A stretch of DNA of 64,000 nucleotides, taken from NCBI GenBank assembly GCA_910591455.2, contig OU342812.1:4864732-4928731 (forward strand), written 5' to 3'. Positions 13,301 through 26,489 of the stretch are shown in pieces. The position numbers and the translations under genes were made by a program. Numbering within the stretch: the first letter of the stretch is position 1; each line of letters starts with the position of its first letter. Source of the DNA: Pholis gunnellus. Taxonomy: Eukaryota; Chordata; Actinopteri; Perciformes; Pholidae. The notes below the pieces were generated by a model. That model did no database searches and was not told the DNA's origin. It was given only the letters and a program-made list of their open reading frames with translations.

Positions 13301-15364
13301 TGACACTCCGGAAATCAGGCCTTATAAATGTTTGCGTTCACGGGCCGTCGAGTTCACGAGCTGGGGCAACTTCAAGGAAACTTAAATTAAGGGTCACATA
13401 TGGGGTTTGGTAATAAACAGCATTATTGTACCCATAGCATGTTTTTTTAAGTGACAAGTGACACACCCAAGATGTTCGGGATCTGCCATGCTGGGTCTGG
13501 AGAAATGTTAGCTAGTAACCTCTCCTTTGCGGTAATGTGTGTGTTTGTCGGAGTTTACATGTCCACGTTGTCTGCTTTGGTGATGTTTTTTAAATAAAGT
13601 TTTCAGGCGCCGTTGTGTCCATAGCTCGTTTTTTTCATCGTCAATCATATTTGTTTAATTGTCTGGGTTTTTCTCTCTTCTGGTTGATTCTTGCGAGGCT
13701 ACACTGAGGGGACATTTTTTATTTTTTTTATCAGCATAACAAACAGAATGAATATGTAAAATATATAATAAGAGTTAAATAAAACTAAAAGAAGAATAGA
13801 AGTAGACTGAAAAATAGAGACTATATGCGAGAACACTTAAAGACAAGACTGCAAGTTAAATATAGAGTGGTGTGATTCATTTTATAGTATGATTTAATAA
13901 ATAATCTTAGTACAATAAAATATATAACAATATACAACAAAGCATCATTCCTACTGAGAGACAATGAAGAGGTTAGGAATAATGTGTGACATTTACATTC
14001 CAAGTGACGTATGACAGCAGACATGTCTGGATCCGTAAGGCGCCAATCAGTGAGTGTATGTAATCATGCTTGTGCAAAAGAACATAATGTATTGAATGTA
14101 TGTGACAGTGAGTGTCAGAGTGACTTACACTGCACCTGTGGGTTTAAAATGTCCTTTCAGTCACTATAAAAAAAAACTCACAGGACCCATGAAATTGGGC
14201 TACCTTTGCATGTGATGCAGGTCAGTCATAAATAAGAAATAAGACATGGTAACGTGAGCTATGGAGCTGGAGGGGGTGCACACCTGAGCCGAGCCCGGTT
14301 TCCTCAGCACAGCCGGAAAGCCCAATAACTCCACATTATCTTTCACAAAATATATTTACATATAGTACACTCCTACTGGTCTTGCCCTAATATTTAAATA
14401 GGAACATGGCATTTGACAGACCACATCGCCCACAATTGCACACCAGGACAAACAGCCTTTTGTTAACTGCAAAGTCAGCCAACCTGTTGCCTGCAGGCAT
14501 TGTGGGCTGTCTTCTCTGCACTCTTATTCAAGCTGACTTTGACTCTCCTGGATCACTCCCACACAGGATATCAAGCAGAGTGGACCGAGATGAGGACCAT
14601 TTCCCTGCTTCTGTTGGTAGGCATGACATTCTTAATCATCTACAATCATAGCAAGGCGCCATACAAGCAAATATTTGAATGACATTGAACGCGAAAAACA
14701 AAGTAAATGTTCAACTTATTCGGTTTAATCGCAAGATGTTGAGAGTTGTTGCTGCTTATGATTACTTGTAAACGTGAGAATAAAGGCACATGCAGCTATT
14801 CAGGTTAAAAAGTCAGCAAGCAAACATCAAGCAAAACCTGTCATGAGTTGTGTTATGTAAACGCAGGGCATGTGAACATTGTAACATGAGCCCAGCCACG
14901 GTCTCAAACCCTGCGGTGTTTTGGCTCACATGCGTCTCACCTTTTTTGCGGTTGTGCTGCAAGGCGGCTACTATTTAGAGAGGAAAAAAAGAAACCGGCT
15001 TTACCAGTGTAGTCCTGTGTTCTGGAGAACTTCTTTCATTTAAAAAGATCCCTCAGTTCTTGCATTGTAGCTTAGTTCACTGGAACATGTCATACATCTG
15101 CCTGAATGAACTAACTAATGAGCACTAGGTAGGTGTCACACCTTAAATTCCAGTAAAATTGGTTTTAACTGTTCCAAAATTCCTTCGAAAAGGTTTTTGT
15201 AAACACACACCTATTCTAGTATCACGCTGACTCATAGATCAACATTGGAGTCATGAGGGGAAAGCCACATGCATGAGCATTACACCTCTGAATCTCTGCC
15301 AACATTTCGTTCAAGTTTAATGAAATGAAAACAAAACTGCTTTCACTCTTTTGAATCACTTCTT

Positions 15365-15680
15365 AAAAGAGACTGGCTTTTATGTGATGTTGTGTCTTTA
15401 GTGCTTTATTTTATTATTGATTTTACTAAATTATTTAACGAAATTATCTCATTTATTTATTTCTTAGTTTATTTGTATCGTATCGATTGGTTTTATGGTT
15501 TTATCTATTGTACTGTGTTATCGGGGTTTAACTCTTCCCGTAGTTTGTTTGCTTTGTTGGGCCTCACTGCTGAGCCTTCTGTTGTTTTATTGCCTTTTAT
15601 CTTGATTTTGCTGCTTTGTCTGTCAAAGCTCTTTGTAAACTCTGTTTTTAAAGGTGCCATATAAATAAAGTTATTGATAT
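15365..15680 (+). repeat. Dispersed repeat with microsatellite-like 3' tail
   Basis: The end of this segment ('ctttgtaaactctg...aaaggtgccatataaataaagttattgatattatt') is a phrase seen at the 3' end of many fish interspersed repeats. The start is not defined. No coding potential is recognised. Confidence 0.4.
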
Positions 15681-15824
15681 TATTGAATCAGATTATCAGG
15701 CCTAAGTATGATGTTTTCCCTGTGGTCACAGTGCAGTGAAAAACGTATACATGCTCCACCCTATGTCAGTCAGATGATTGGTAGCTTTTATCCAGAAGAA
15801 GGCAACATGCTGGTTGCTGGTTGG

Positions 15825-15905
15825 CGTCCGGCCTGAGACCTTTGTTGTATGTCATTTCCCATCTTTCTCTCCCCTCTCCGTTCCTGTCACATCTCTACTG
15901 TCAGC
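15825..15905. repeat. Dispersed teleost repeat, copy 2 (inverted)
   Basis: This is the reverse complement of the repeat at 6329-6415, with a 'tgtatgtcatttcccatctt' and CT-rich order followed by 'gtcagctgtctaaaaag'. The boundaries are approximate. Confidence 0.45.
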
Positions 15906-16370
15906 TGTCTAAAAAGAAAAGAAATAATGATAGAAAATTCTGAAAATCAAGGCTCACTTACTAACTTCTTTTTTGAACTTTTGACCGTGGGCCATGGAGT
16001 TCAGCTTTAAGTAGGCCGTGGGATACGATCGAAAGAATGTAAAATATAAAAGTGTACGTGATTCTCACATCACTGTCAGTAAAAGGGTCAGTTAAATAGG
16101 AAGTGGCTGTGGGGTGACACTGTGGCTTAGGAGTTAAAACGCACAGAGCAAAATCCACGAAGTTACCGATTTGTATCCAGGCGGGGACATTTACGTGTCT
16201 CTCCTTCCCTCATTTCCTAATTAACAAAGGCATAAAATATCATAGAAATGAACAATAAGAGCAGTGACTCACATGCTTTGCTGTTGATTGAAGTTTTGAT
16301 TGATGTTTTTTCCATTATAGCTGCTTTAGGGGTTCATCTTCACTGTCCGTAAGACTGATTTCATCGAGAC

Positions 16371-19300
16371 ATGCTGTTATTTTCTCTCACTGCTATTACC
16401 GGTAATTACTGCGCTAAACATGATGCGCTCCTGCTCAAAGGCAAACTGTGGGGAATTGGTTGGTCGCACTGGTTTCCTCCCAGAGTCTAAAGAAGCGCAG
16501 CTTGAAGTTGTTCTAAGTGTGTTTGCTCTGTGACAGAATGTTCTCCAGCTTCCCATGACAGAGAATACGAGGGGATAGAAAAGGAATGAATGGAGGCATC
16601 TACGTTCGTTATCCCAGCAGCGAAATACAGTGAAGGAGAGTCAGAGAGACAGAAAGTGAAAGCGCAGTAATAAATGTATCACTAAAAGAAAAAAAATTGA
16701 GTAAATGAGTAGTGAATAAAGCGTGACGTGAGGTACCTGTCATGGTGTTTTATTATCCCTTTTTCTGTTGTAGGTTGCGTTAACAGCCCTGGCAGAGTCT
16801 CACCGCGAGACACACATCGAGCGCGCAAAGCGGGTAACTTCCTCATGTTTGGAAATCCAAACTCCTGCCAAAATGTTTTCCTTCCAACAGAACATTTTTA
16901 CAATTTTATGTTTGATATATATATATATATCTGCTGGTTTCAACAGGAGTTTTTGGTGCGTTCCAAAAGAAGATGGGTTTTGTCTACAATTGAAATTGAC
17001 GAAGAAGATGATGGGCCTTTCCCGAAGCAACTTTCGAAGGTGAGGACATCAGTTAGAAAATTAAATAACCAATCAATATCCTGGCTGGGCGAAATGAAGG
17101 AAACAGTAACAGCTCCATGGTTTTTGTCTTGACCCCAGATGTATAATGACAAGACGGTTGTTTCGGGGCAAAAGTACCATATAAGTGGGATGGGTGTGGA
17201 CCGGGAGCCGTTTGACGTGTTCTCCATCGACGAAAACACCGGAGTCGTCTATGCACTCAAATCTATCGACAGAGAGGAGTTCGAAATCTTCCATGTGAGC
17301 TACCAATCCCTATGATGATTAATACATTTTATGCAGATTTATAACTATTACAAATCATTTTCACACGTGTACCTTTACCCACAGATCCAGTTTGATATCT
17401 TAAGCAAACTGACGGGCGAAAGAATAGACAACGAACTATCTTTCAATGTAGAAGTAAATGACATCAATGACAACCCGCCAATGTTCGAACCTGACTTGCA
17501 TGCCGATGTGGATGAAAATGTTGCAGAGGGTGAGTAGCACAAATGACTCATAGAGTGCGCATATTATCTGAGTGTAGTCACTTCTAAAACACATTCACCC
17601 TGTTTTTGCTTCCTCCTTACTTCTTGAAGGGACCGCTCTGGTGCAGCTGCTGGTCACGGACAGAGATAAGAAGAAGACGCGCAACTCTACGTTCACCATC
17701 AGCATGATTTCACAGAACCCGCAAGAGCCCAAGATTGAATTGGTCGTGTTGTCTGAAAGCATTGCCCACCTCTCCTTTAAAGGATGTTTTGACTACGATG
17801 TGAGACTTACTTACATGATACCTACATCAGTGGACAGCTGTATGTACATGGAAACACACACACACACACACTCTCTCTAAAATATCATCTTTTCTATATG
17901 TTTCAGAAAATAAAGAAGTATGAAGTTATTCTTATTGCAAGAGATCATGGAACACCGTCCCTCTCCTCCACTGGCACTGTTACTCTCAACATTATTGACA
18001 AAAACACTCATCTGCCGACGTTCAAGAAGGAGCAGGCACTGATTCTTTTAAAAAATTATTATCATTAATTAAGTTGCTTTTTAGAATGTTTGATGTTAAA
18101 TATGAAACTGTTCTGCCTGTCCAGTACAACGGTGAGGTGAAGGAATCAGTCACCAAGGACAATGTTGTGAGGATTGCGGTAGATGACAAAGACACTCCCA
18201 AAACTCCCGGTTGGCGTGCCGAATACTTCTTCATAAAAGGGAATGAGGGAGGAAACTACAAAATTGAAACTGACCCCGTCACTAATGAGGGTGTTCTGAG
18301 TGTCATCAAGGTAATTCTGCTTCAATTGTTGACAGTGGGCCAAGCTAAAAGTACAAAATATAAACAAAGCAACCTAAACTTGCGTGTTTCTTTTCAGGCC
18401 AAGGACTTTGAGACGACAACTTACACTGAACTGGTGGTCGGAGTGAAGAATGAGGAGGATTTGTTTGTTTGTGGCACAGCCAAACCTCCGACTCCAAATA
18501 CAGTCAAGATCAAAATGAAAGTGATTGATGTCAATGACCCACCTCGCTACGAGAAAGATTTGTATAAGGTGTACGAGGAAGAGGAGGAGGAGCCAGGAAA
18601 GGTGCTGTTGATTCCGAAGGTTTACGACCCCGACTCCAATATAACCCGTATCAGGTTGGTGTCTACATACTGAATTATGCTTCCTTGGCACATTGTCAAT
18701 AGAGGCCGACACATGCTGGATTTATCAGGTGGTTGCCAATAAAAAATGTTTGAAAAGATCCGATAACAATATGTTCAAAATGGTGACCAAAATGTGTAAT
18801 AAGATCATTTGATTGCTCTCCGGTGGACCAATTATGTAATGGTTCCACTGTTTCTAAACTACTGCAAACATATTTGCCAGTTTAATATTGGCGAGCAGAC
18901 TTCATAACCCAATATTGATATGTCTGCAATAACCTGCTGATTCATTGCTCGGGGGCCTAATTACGAATGTAACATCAAACGTCTAGTGGAAAATGATCTG
19001 ACGAATTACCTGGCATACTGTATACAACAAAAATGACTTACACTGGTACCATTTTGATTTGGTTTCCAGCAGCTGCAATTAATGCTTTTAAATAATATGT
19101 TCTGCTCCTGTTCCCCTTTTCCTTCTGTGATCAGACATGTGCTGTTAAAAGACCCAGCTGGCTTGGTGAAAATAGATGAGAAAACAGGAAAACTCACAAC
19201 AATTAAGAAGATGGACAGAGAGTCCCCCTTTGTCGATGAAGATAGCGTTTACACAATCATCATCGGAGCCATAGATGATGGTACAAAGGAGCCCTACTGG

Positions 19301-22300
19301 TTATTCTAATCAAATACAAGCTGGATGATGTGTTCCACTGGTAAACTTAATGCTTTTTTTTTTTGCCTTTGCTGTGGCTACACAGGTGAGCCTCCAGAAA
19401 CAGGCACAAGCACTGTTCTGGTCTACCTACGGGATATCAATGACAACGAACCAGGCCTGGTCAACGATGGCGTGGTTTTGTGTGGAAACAAGGGCAACAA
19501 GGCCATGGTGCCTGCCGAGGACGCAGATGTCAATCCTTTTGGTGGGCCCTTCACTTTCTCCCTGGGTAGTGATGACAAAGATGTGACGGAGCGATGGAAA
19601 CTAGAGCCTTCCTTTGGTCAGTACATATCTGTGAACCCTCCTTACTACACACACAGAATTCTTAAAATGGAAGGGACTTTACACACCTCTCTTTACACCC
19701 TTCACCAGGTGAGGAAGCTGGGCTCGTTAGCCTGGGGACACTTCCTTTTGGTAACTACTCAGTGCCCCTGGTCATTAAGGACCAACAGAGCTTGATTGGA
19801 CTTCACACCGTGGAAGTGATGGTGTGTGACTGTGGAGAGGGAGATGTTTGCCTCAGCAAAAACCCGCCTACGTCCAGCCTTGGGCCAGCGGGCATTGGAC
19901 TTCTCTTTTTGGGACTCTTATTACTTTTGCGTGAGTATGGTAATCATTGGCAACATTTACAAACTCATAAAGTTCATGGTCAAAATGCAAATCAACTTCT
20001 CTGAGGAACTAAAATTGGTCGAGAATGTTTTTTTTTTTATTTTTTATTTTGGGCTATTTTGCCTTTATGATAGACTCGACAGATTGACTAGAAAGGGGAG
20101 AAAGTGAGGGAATGACGCGACTGTCAGTTAAGTAATAGATGGGTGAGGATTCAGTATTTATAACAAACCAATCAAATAGCTCAATTCAACCATTACAAGA
20201 CATTTTTTTATAATCTTAAAATTAAATATAATTCTGTCCTCGTAGTTTTTTGCCCAATGGTTAAACAAAATGCGTGAATTTTTTTTTTTTAACAACCTTT
20301 ATTTGGTCGAGGAAGTTTCAGGAACGCCTTGACTTTAACAGTGTCATTTTAATGTGTGTCTGCAGTGCTGCTCCTCATCATTAAGTGTCAGTGTGGAGCT
20401 AAGGATTTCCAGAAAATGGCCCCGGTGCCTGAGGGCAACCAGTCTCTCATCAACTACAACCAAGAAGGAGGGGGGTCCGCATGCATGGTGGGTTGTGTTG
20501 TGCGTGCGCAAATTACAGGGAGTAAAACAGTGACAGTATGTTAATAAACCAGTCACACCCATTTCTGGGATCTACTTGTTCTTTCTATCTCTTCTCTGCA
20601 GAATGAGCCCATTCTGGTCATGACTCCCACAAACGGCATGACTGTGACAGATGGCCTAAAAATGGGCACCATGCAGGTACTCCTCCTCCTCTCCCCCCTC
20701 GGCCTCTCGCTCCCCTTTCTGTGGTTGACTTTTTCTCAGGCCTCAGGTGTGTTAGTGTGGCCGCAAATTACAAAAGGGTGTGTCAAAAGGCAAAAGTCAT
20801 AAAGCACACAAGAGAAAAACACACAACACACATTATTGCGGAAAAGTTAATGACAGCTATAATCCAATTACTTTCGATACTGTTTTTTGGCTAACTGAAG
20901 TGACGACAGATAGACAGGTATGTGACACATTTATGGCATGAATTGCAGGGTTTGCACAGCGTTGCGTAACAAGTAGCTCAGAAGTTGACTTTAAGCAGTA
21001 CTGTGATACAAAGAAGACATCTTGTATTGTCTGGAGTAGTTTGCAGAAGGGGATTACCTGAGATATTGTGAAGGCACATATCACATTTACTGCAGTTAGC
21101 CGCAAAGCATTATGAAAGTTTGAATGTGACATAAAGTTTGGTTGTGCACCAGCAGACATATAACTGTGTCAGGAGTTGATTGAATGTAATGTAAAGTCTT
21201 GATGACATTTCAGCTATTAAGAATTGCTGCATATGATTCAAACCTACAAGTTTTATTTTCCAAGCGTTGATCTTGTGGCTAGATTTCCCTCATCAAACAC
21301 AATGCTTTGTTCAATACCGTTTAAAAAACAAACAAAAATAGAAGGGAATTTTTTTACCCGCCTCTGCTTGCAAGGTTTCTTTATTATTTTTGCATCTCTC
21401 ACCTAGAAGACCCAGACGGCTCCAGTAATGGCCCAGGACACGTCTATGTTCAACAGCTCAGCGCCCGCCATGGTGAGTACCAGGACTATAAATAGACTCC
21501 TTTGTGTGTTTGCTATTCTACAAGACAAAGAGTCACGATGATTTAGAGTCACGTTTACAGCAGCTGACTGAACTTGTTTGAAGGATGATTTAGTAGCTTA
21601 CTGTGGTGGGTGCGGATAAGACTTACACACCTGTAGTTGGTATTAGGCAGGGCCTGTTGCTGTCCTAACCTGACTCTGTGTCCTCTACAGATGAACTCTA
21701 ACATGAACTTGCAGGGCATGCAGCACCAAAGAGACACACTCAGAAGCCAAGGAGGGCAGATGAGTGGTAGGCAGATGAGTGGTGGGCAGATGAGTGGTGG
21801 GCAGAGCGTGGTGAGTGACTGCAGCTGTGATTACAAAAGTTGCCTTTTTTTGCCACGTTTTCAAGTGTTTTATCGCGTTGCTCTGATAGGTGTGTTTTGT
21901 AGAACGTCTGCACACAACCTCCTTTAATCCACAAGGAGGCGCCACCACATTTGTTTTAACGCTCCATGAGCAACGACTGTTTCCCACAGTCTGTATTGCA
22001 CAGATGCCCCCCCGACCGAGTACAAGCAGGAGGCTTTTTCTCTGGTCCCATTGGTTTGAATGTATGAAAAACAACCTTACCAGATTTCTTATGATACACA
22101 CTATCTACTTGTATCAGAACATATAAAACACGTGTATGTGTAAATACAGCAGTTTAAAATATATATAACTGACTATACAATCACATGTATACACGCGTAT
22201 GTGATTTACGGTTCTGTTTGATTTGATTGCGTTCCACTGAGATATGTTTCTAATATTTACTCTCATACTTACTCTACCCTTACTGATAAAAATGAGGTGA

Positions 22301-23413
22301 ATCCTGATGCAGGTTAAAACTGTTTCTTTTTGGCATGCTTTTCCTGAAGGCGAACTGGTTTGTTTTTAATCCACAAATACAGTGACTGTAAGTGAGGGTA
22401 ATAAAGACTGAATCTGTTTTTTTCCTTAATTTCAGTACGCTACATGGGCTTCAAACAAGACGAACGCCTATCAGGTAAATAGTGGTCTTCATTGAATTAG
22501 TATATTTTAATAAGTAGGTCAAATATAAACATCTTTGACTGCACTGTAAACACTTTCTAATGCTTATGCACTATTTTAATTAAGAAGTAGGAAGCTAGTA
22601 CATGTACATTATATATATTTACCTATGGGTATACATTATAACCTCCTCTCTCCGAACAGGGAGGCTCCTCGGGATACAACCACTCTGTAAGCCTGTTGTC
22701 AAGTAAACTCATTTCAGACCACATCGAGAAGGTAAGAGAGCCACATGTTGAAGTGTCTTTGGACACCGTAGTAAGACCAGCACATTGCATCTGCATTAAA
22801 CTTCAGCAATGCTCATTTAGAGTTGGTAACATGGATGAAAACAAAATCACGACAAGGTGGTTTAAATCTGCTTTAAGCAATGAAATAAGTAGAAGGTTAC
22901 TGCGAGGAACTTTAATTAACTGGTCTCAATTTAGTACTGATGCCTCTGTATGATTTGCATAAGTAAACATGACCATCAGCGGGAAGATTGGCTATTTCCA
23001 TATAGTTATTCTTGACACAGGGATGTTCACAGGGACTGCCAGAATCAACACAAAATGAAAGTTCCTCGCAGTCACTTTAAGTCCCATAAATATAAAATTA
23101 TACTTCCAGACTGAATGTCTTAATATATGTATTTTTGATGTATGTGTTTGACAAAATGACCCAGAACTCTTTTTATGATTCCTCAATCCCACAGAGAATG
23201 CAAGAGATTGATGGAAACCATGTAGGCCGGCCAGAGTACCAACCCTACGAGTACGCCTACGAGGGACAGGGCAGCACAAGCGAGTCGTTGGATGAGCTGT
23301 CACTCGGCAACCTGGGGGATGATTTGATGTTTCTGAATGATTTGGGGCCAAAGTTCAAGAACTTGGCAGGCATCTGTCACCAGACAATTGAAGAAAAAGA
23401 CATACAGCTTTAA
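16371..23413 (+). CDS. cdh26: Cadherin-26-like protein, copy A (complete)
   Basis: Single-pass calcium-dependent adhesion protein of the CDH26 group, about 841 residues. Exons: 16371-16401, 16787-16833, 16947-17039, 17139-17294, 17385-17529, 17630-17799, 17907-18035, 18125-18310, 18398-18654, 19135-19280, 19386-19616, 19709-19930, 20366-20487, 20602-20676, 21407-21472, 21691-21810, 22436-22474, 22660-22731, 23195-23413. All phases agree. The signal exon ([10 protein letters not shown]) is the least certain. A basic site RSKRR precedes [18 protein letters not shown], the CDH26-type mature start. Calcium motifs of the five cadherin repeats include DINDNPP, DVNDPP, DINDNEP and LDRE-like IDREE and MDRES. 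The membrane span is about residues 590-612, split by an intron. The tail ends with [19 protein letters not shown], like the catenin-binding end of classical cadherins. The intron at 18036-18124 seems to use a GC donor. Confidence 0.9.
20024..20125. repeat. Dispersed teleost repeat, copy 3
   Basis: In an intron of cadherin copy A: a T-rich run, then 'gggctattttgcctttatga', 'gacagattgactag' and a GA-rich block ending 'gggaatgacgc'. It has the same order as the copy at 6329-6415. Confidence 0.5.
21739..21804 (+). repeat. 15-bp coding minisatellite in cadherin copy A
   Basis: Within exon 21691-21810, the 15-bp unit CAGATGAGTGGTGGG and close variants repeat in frame, giving three QMSG(G/R) units in the cytoplasmic tail. 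The array keeps the reading frame and lies just before the GTGAGT donor. Confidence 0.8.
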
Positions 23414-23935
23414 AAGGCCACTGCTGGACTGAGATTCTTTTACCAAGAAAGTTGCTCTTCGACTCAAGTTTTAGATCGTGATTATGGACTGGTCTGACTA
23501 GATCTTTGGCGAAAAGATGCACCACAATGGTTGGATTTTGTACTCGGGCATTTTGGACTTCAACATCCCACACATTTAGAGTCAGATGTTGTGTATTAGC
23601 ATCAACCCATGAAACAAGGATTATGTGGTAGACGCTGTATTTTACCCGCTTGAAGAGGGGATTAATGCACCGAACAAACTGTCATGCTTTGGTGATTTTG
23701 ACATGTTGGGCTTTGACAGAAACAGGGTGTGTTTGCTTGTTTTTTTTACTTTGCTGCTTTAGGAATGATTGGGTGTCAGTGCTGGAGGTTGTGTCATAGC
23801 ACTATTTTTTTTAAATATTTGTATGCTTTAAACTGTGTGTTTATCTGTGGAAACTGGAATATTTCATAATATATAAGATATTTTGTTCCTGCCAGTCACA
23901 CTGGCTGGAAGCCTAACAAAGAGAACCCTTTTGTT

Positions 23936-23941
23936 AATAAA
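23936..23941 (+). promoter_or_regulatory. Candidate polyadenylation signal of cadherin copy A
   Basis: AATAAA lies about 520 bases after the stop codon of copy A, at the end of an otherwise gene-free 3' stretch. It would give a 3' untranslated region of about 0.55 kb. Confidence 0.5.
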
Positions 23942-24239
23942 GACCAGCAGAAATCAGCTGAAATCAGTCCTGTTTATCAGTAATTGGCCAGTGGTATACT
24001 GTGTATCTTGCAACGATACATAGTCCATTACTTGCTTTGTTTTCTTGTATGCTTTTTTTGCATCTGCTGTCTGAAACATGCATTCTTTGAAATGCTGTAT
24101 TTGGGAGGACATTGGCCATCACTAAAGGATGTGCTGGTAGCAACCTTTTGGGGTGAAATCTTTTTACTTTTTACTATTAGAATAACTATAATAAAAATAT
24201 ACAAAAAAAACATACTGTTTCAGTAGTTACAACCGATGT

Positions 24240-25105
24240 TTGGGAGTAGTAATCTAATTAAACTAGTAGTTCACTACACTTTTGCAGTTGCGTGCTGATA
24301 GTTCAACTACATTTATATTTGTATAGCTATTCAAGTAGTTAATTTAATTTTGTGTCTTTTTTTTTTTAGTTAACTACTGAAACTACAAACAAAAATGTGC
24401 CATTCATGGAAAGTGTGTTTTTATTTTTATGCTACTGTGGCTTCTCTGCTGTCATTGAACCAGGAGCTAAACCTCAGGGTCAGAAAAGTGAAGCCAATGC
24501 TGAAGTATTTCCATCTAATGGCCATCAGGGGGCGACTCCTCTGGTTGCAAAAAGAAGTCTTATTGTATAGAAGACTGTGAGAAAATGACCCTTCTTCCCA
24601 GTTGTTTTATTACCTCAGTATACATTGTAAACATGAGTTTATGGTCTCAATCTCTAGTTTCAAGTCTTCTTCAAAACAGCATGATGTTCATTTAGTCCAT
24701 TTAGAGTCCATTTAGTGTCAAAGTAGATGATGAAGCAGGGTATGCTGTAGGGCGTGGCTACCTCGTTGTTGACAGGTTGCTAGCTCTGCGTTGTCCGGTC
24801 TGGGAGTTGTCTCTGTTTTTGTTTTACAACTTGAACCATTTCACATTTCATGTGTTTTGCACTCATGAAAGTTATTTCTAACATTCTGGTTGCATCAAAA
24901 TGTCTTATTCAGCATTGTACTTAGCTCCAACCGCTCGTGTCACCACTGGTTGCAAAAAACCACGGCCAGAAACCAAACATGAGGCTTCAAAACGTCTCGG
25001 TGACGGCGTCATCTTCTTCAGCAAGTTGTTAAGATTGTACAAGCCTGATGTCACAAACCTGACAAGTAAGACAACAGGACGAATGCTCAAGTTGGTCAAA
25101 CGATC
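24240..25105. repeat. Suspected dispersed teleost repeats
   Basis: The 24240-24400 part is a TAGTT/AACTA-rich segment ('tagttaactactgaaactacaaac'). The 24500-24800 part begins with 'catcagggggcgactcctct' and continues 'ggttgcaaaaagaagtct'. Both read like phrases that I associate with abundant fish repeats. A related phrase ('catgggggtctatgggggtg') occurs at about 27800. Families and ends are not certain. Confidence 0.4.
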
Positions 25106-25249
25106 TTGAAAGGTGCAAGTCATTTCTTTCTTTTTTTTGGTTTATGTATGATTCATGAACAAGTGAACACATTTAAAAACTAAATTATTAAGTGGCATTT
25201 GTTGCTGACGTGTGACTTTTTTTTCACATGCCAGCAATATGACTTAAGA

Positions 25250-26215
25250 ACCTGTAGTTGGTATTAAGCAGGGCCTGTTGCTGTCCTAACCTGACTCTAT
25301 GTCCTCTACAGATGAACTCTAACATGAACTCGCAGGGCACGCAGCACCAAAGAGACACACTCAGAAGCCACGGAGGGCAGAGCATGGTGAGTGACTGCAG
25401 CTGTGATTAAAAAAAGTTGCCTTTTTTTGCTGTGTTTTTCTTGACAAATGTTTTATCACGTTGCTCTGATAGGTTTGTTTTGTGTAGAAAGTCTGCACAC
25501 AACCTCCTAAATCCACAAGGAGGCGCCACCACATTTGTTTTAACGCTCCATGAGCAACGGCTGTTTCCCACAGTCTGTATTGCACAGATTTTTGTTTCTA
25601 TCTATTCTTTACAGAACCACAGAGATTTTGAAAAACAACCTTACCAGATGTATTATGATATACTGTATCTACAATCAGAACATATAAAACACGTGACTAA
25701 TAATTGTCTTCCCTGAGTGCTATCTGGTTCCAGTTTTTTTTCTTTCTTTTTTTTTTTAAATCCACAAATACAGTGACTGTAAGGTCAAGTGAGGGTAGTA
25801 AAGACTGAATCGGTTTATTTCCCTAATGTCAGTACTCTACACTCTACAGTCAGATGTTACAAACCTGACAAGTAAGACCACAGGCCCATTTTTTAAACAA
25901 ATGCTCAAAGTTGATCAAACGATCTGAAAAGGTGCAAGTAAATAATTTTATGTATGACTTGTGAACAAGTGGACAGTTTAAATTAAGTTGCATTTTTTGC
26001 TGGTATGTGACTTTTTTTGCATTAGATTATTTTATATTGTCACATCACATGCACTTTGTCAATTTGATCTTTTATTTTCTTTATCAAAGTACGATAAACT
26101 AAATTTAAGTAGCTTTAATTAACCAAACTATATTTCTGTCCAGGGCAGCTTTGCTTCCAGTGTGAAGTTAAATGGTAGCTTGCAAAGCAGCTTCCCCAGC
26201 GCTGGTTAAGGATGC
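25250..26215 (+). pseudogene. Duplicated remnants of cadherin-26-like cytoplasmic exons
   Basis: 25250-25690 is a diverged copy of 21620-22110 in copy A. It includes a whole exon at 25312-25386 (25 codons, [20 protein letters not shown] then GGQSM), with AG acceptor and GTGAGT donor intact but lacking the QMSGG repeats. 25755-25850 resembles the intron end and acceptor before copy A exon 22436 ('aatccacaaatacagtgact'). 25025-25110 and 25845-25935 are copies of each other. At 26144-26209 an AG acceptor is followed by a short open frame ending in TAA (GSFASSVKLNGSLQSSFPSA). All of this lies beyond the likely poly(A) site of copy A, with no extracellular exons nearby. It is best read as tails of lost tandem cadherin copies. 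An unusual alternative 3' end of copy A cannot be excluded. Confidence 0.6.
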
Positions 26216-26489
26216 ATACTGTAATTAAAGATTTAATTTTTAACGACCATCATTACTTGTATTGATTCATCTTTTACACCTGCTAGATGAAGAGGTTGTC
26301 GGTGAGGGAGTGGTGACAGCAGAAATGTCATACAGCCTGAAAGGTTATAGAGTTGAGTTGGGTTGACTGTTCTTTCATCCTGCATATCATTCAAGTGATA
26401 ATCCCATTTAACACTGTGTTGCATACCTCAGGCAATTTCATTACCCATGACAGCGGCTGTCTACAGTGTTGGTACTGTAAGAGCTACAT

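Larger units (their letters stand above)
9627..16370. other. Intergenic region between dtnbp1 and the cadherin cluster
   Basis: I see no host gene in this stretch. It includes the dtnbp1 3' untranslated region at its start, a SINE-like repeat near 11.6-11.8 kb, a decayed LINE at 12.64-13.30 kb, and two dispersed repeats near 15.4 and 15.8 kb. The remaining short open frames show no recognisable protein and no splice context. Confidence 0.6.
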
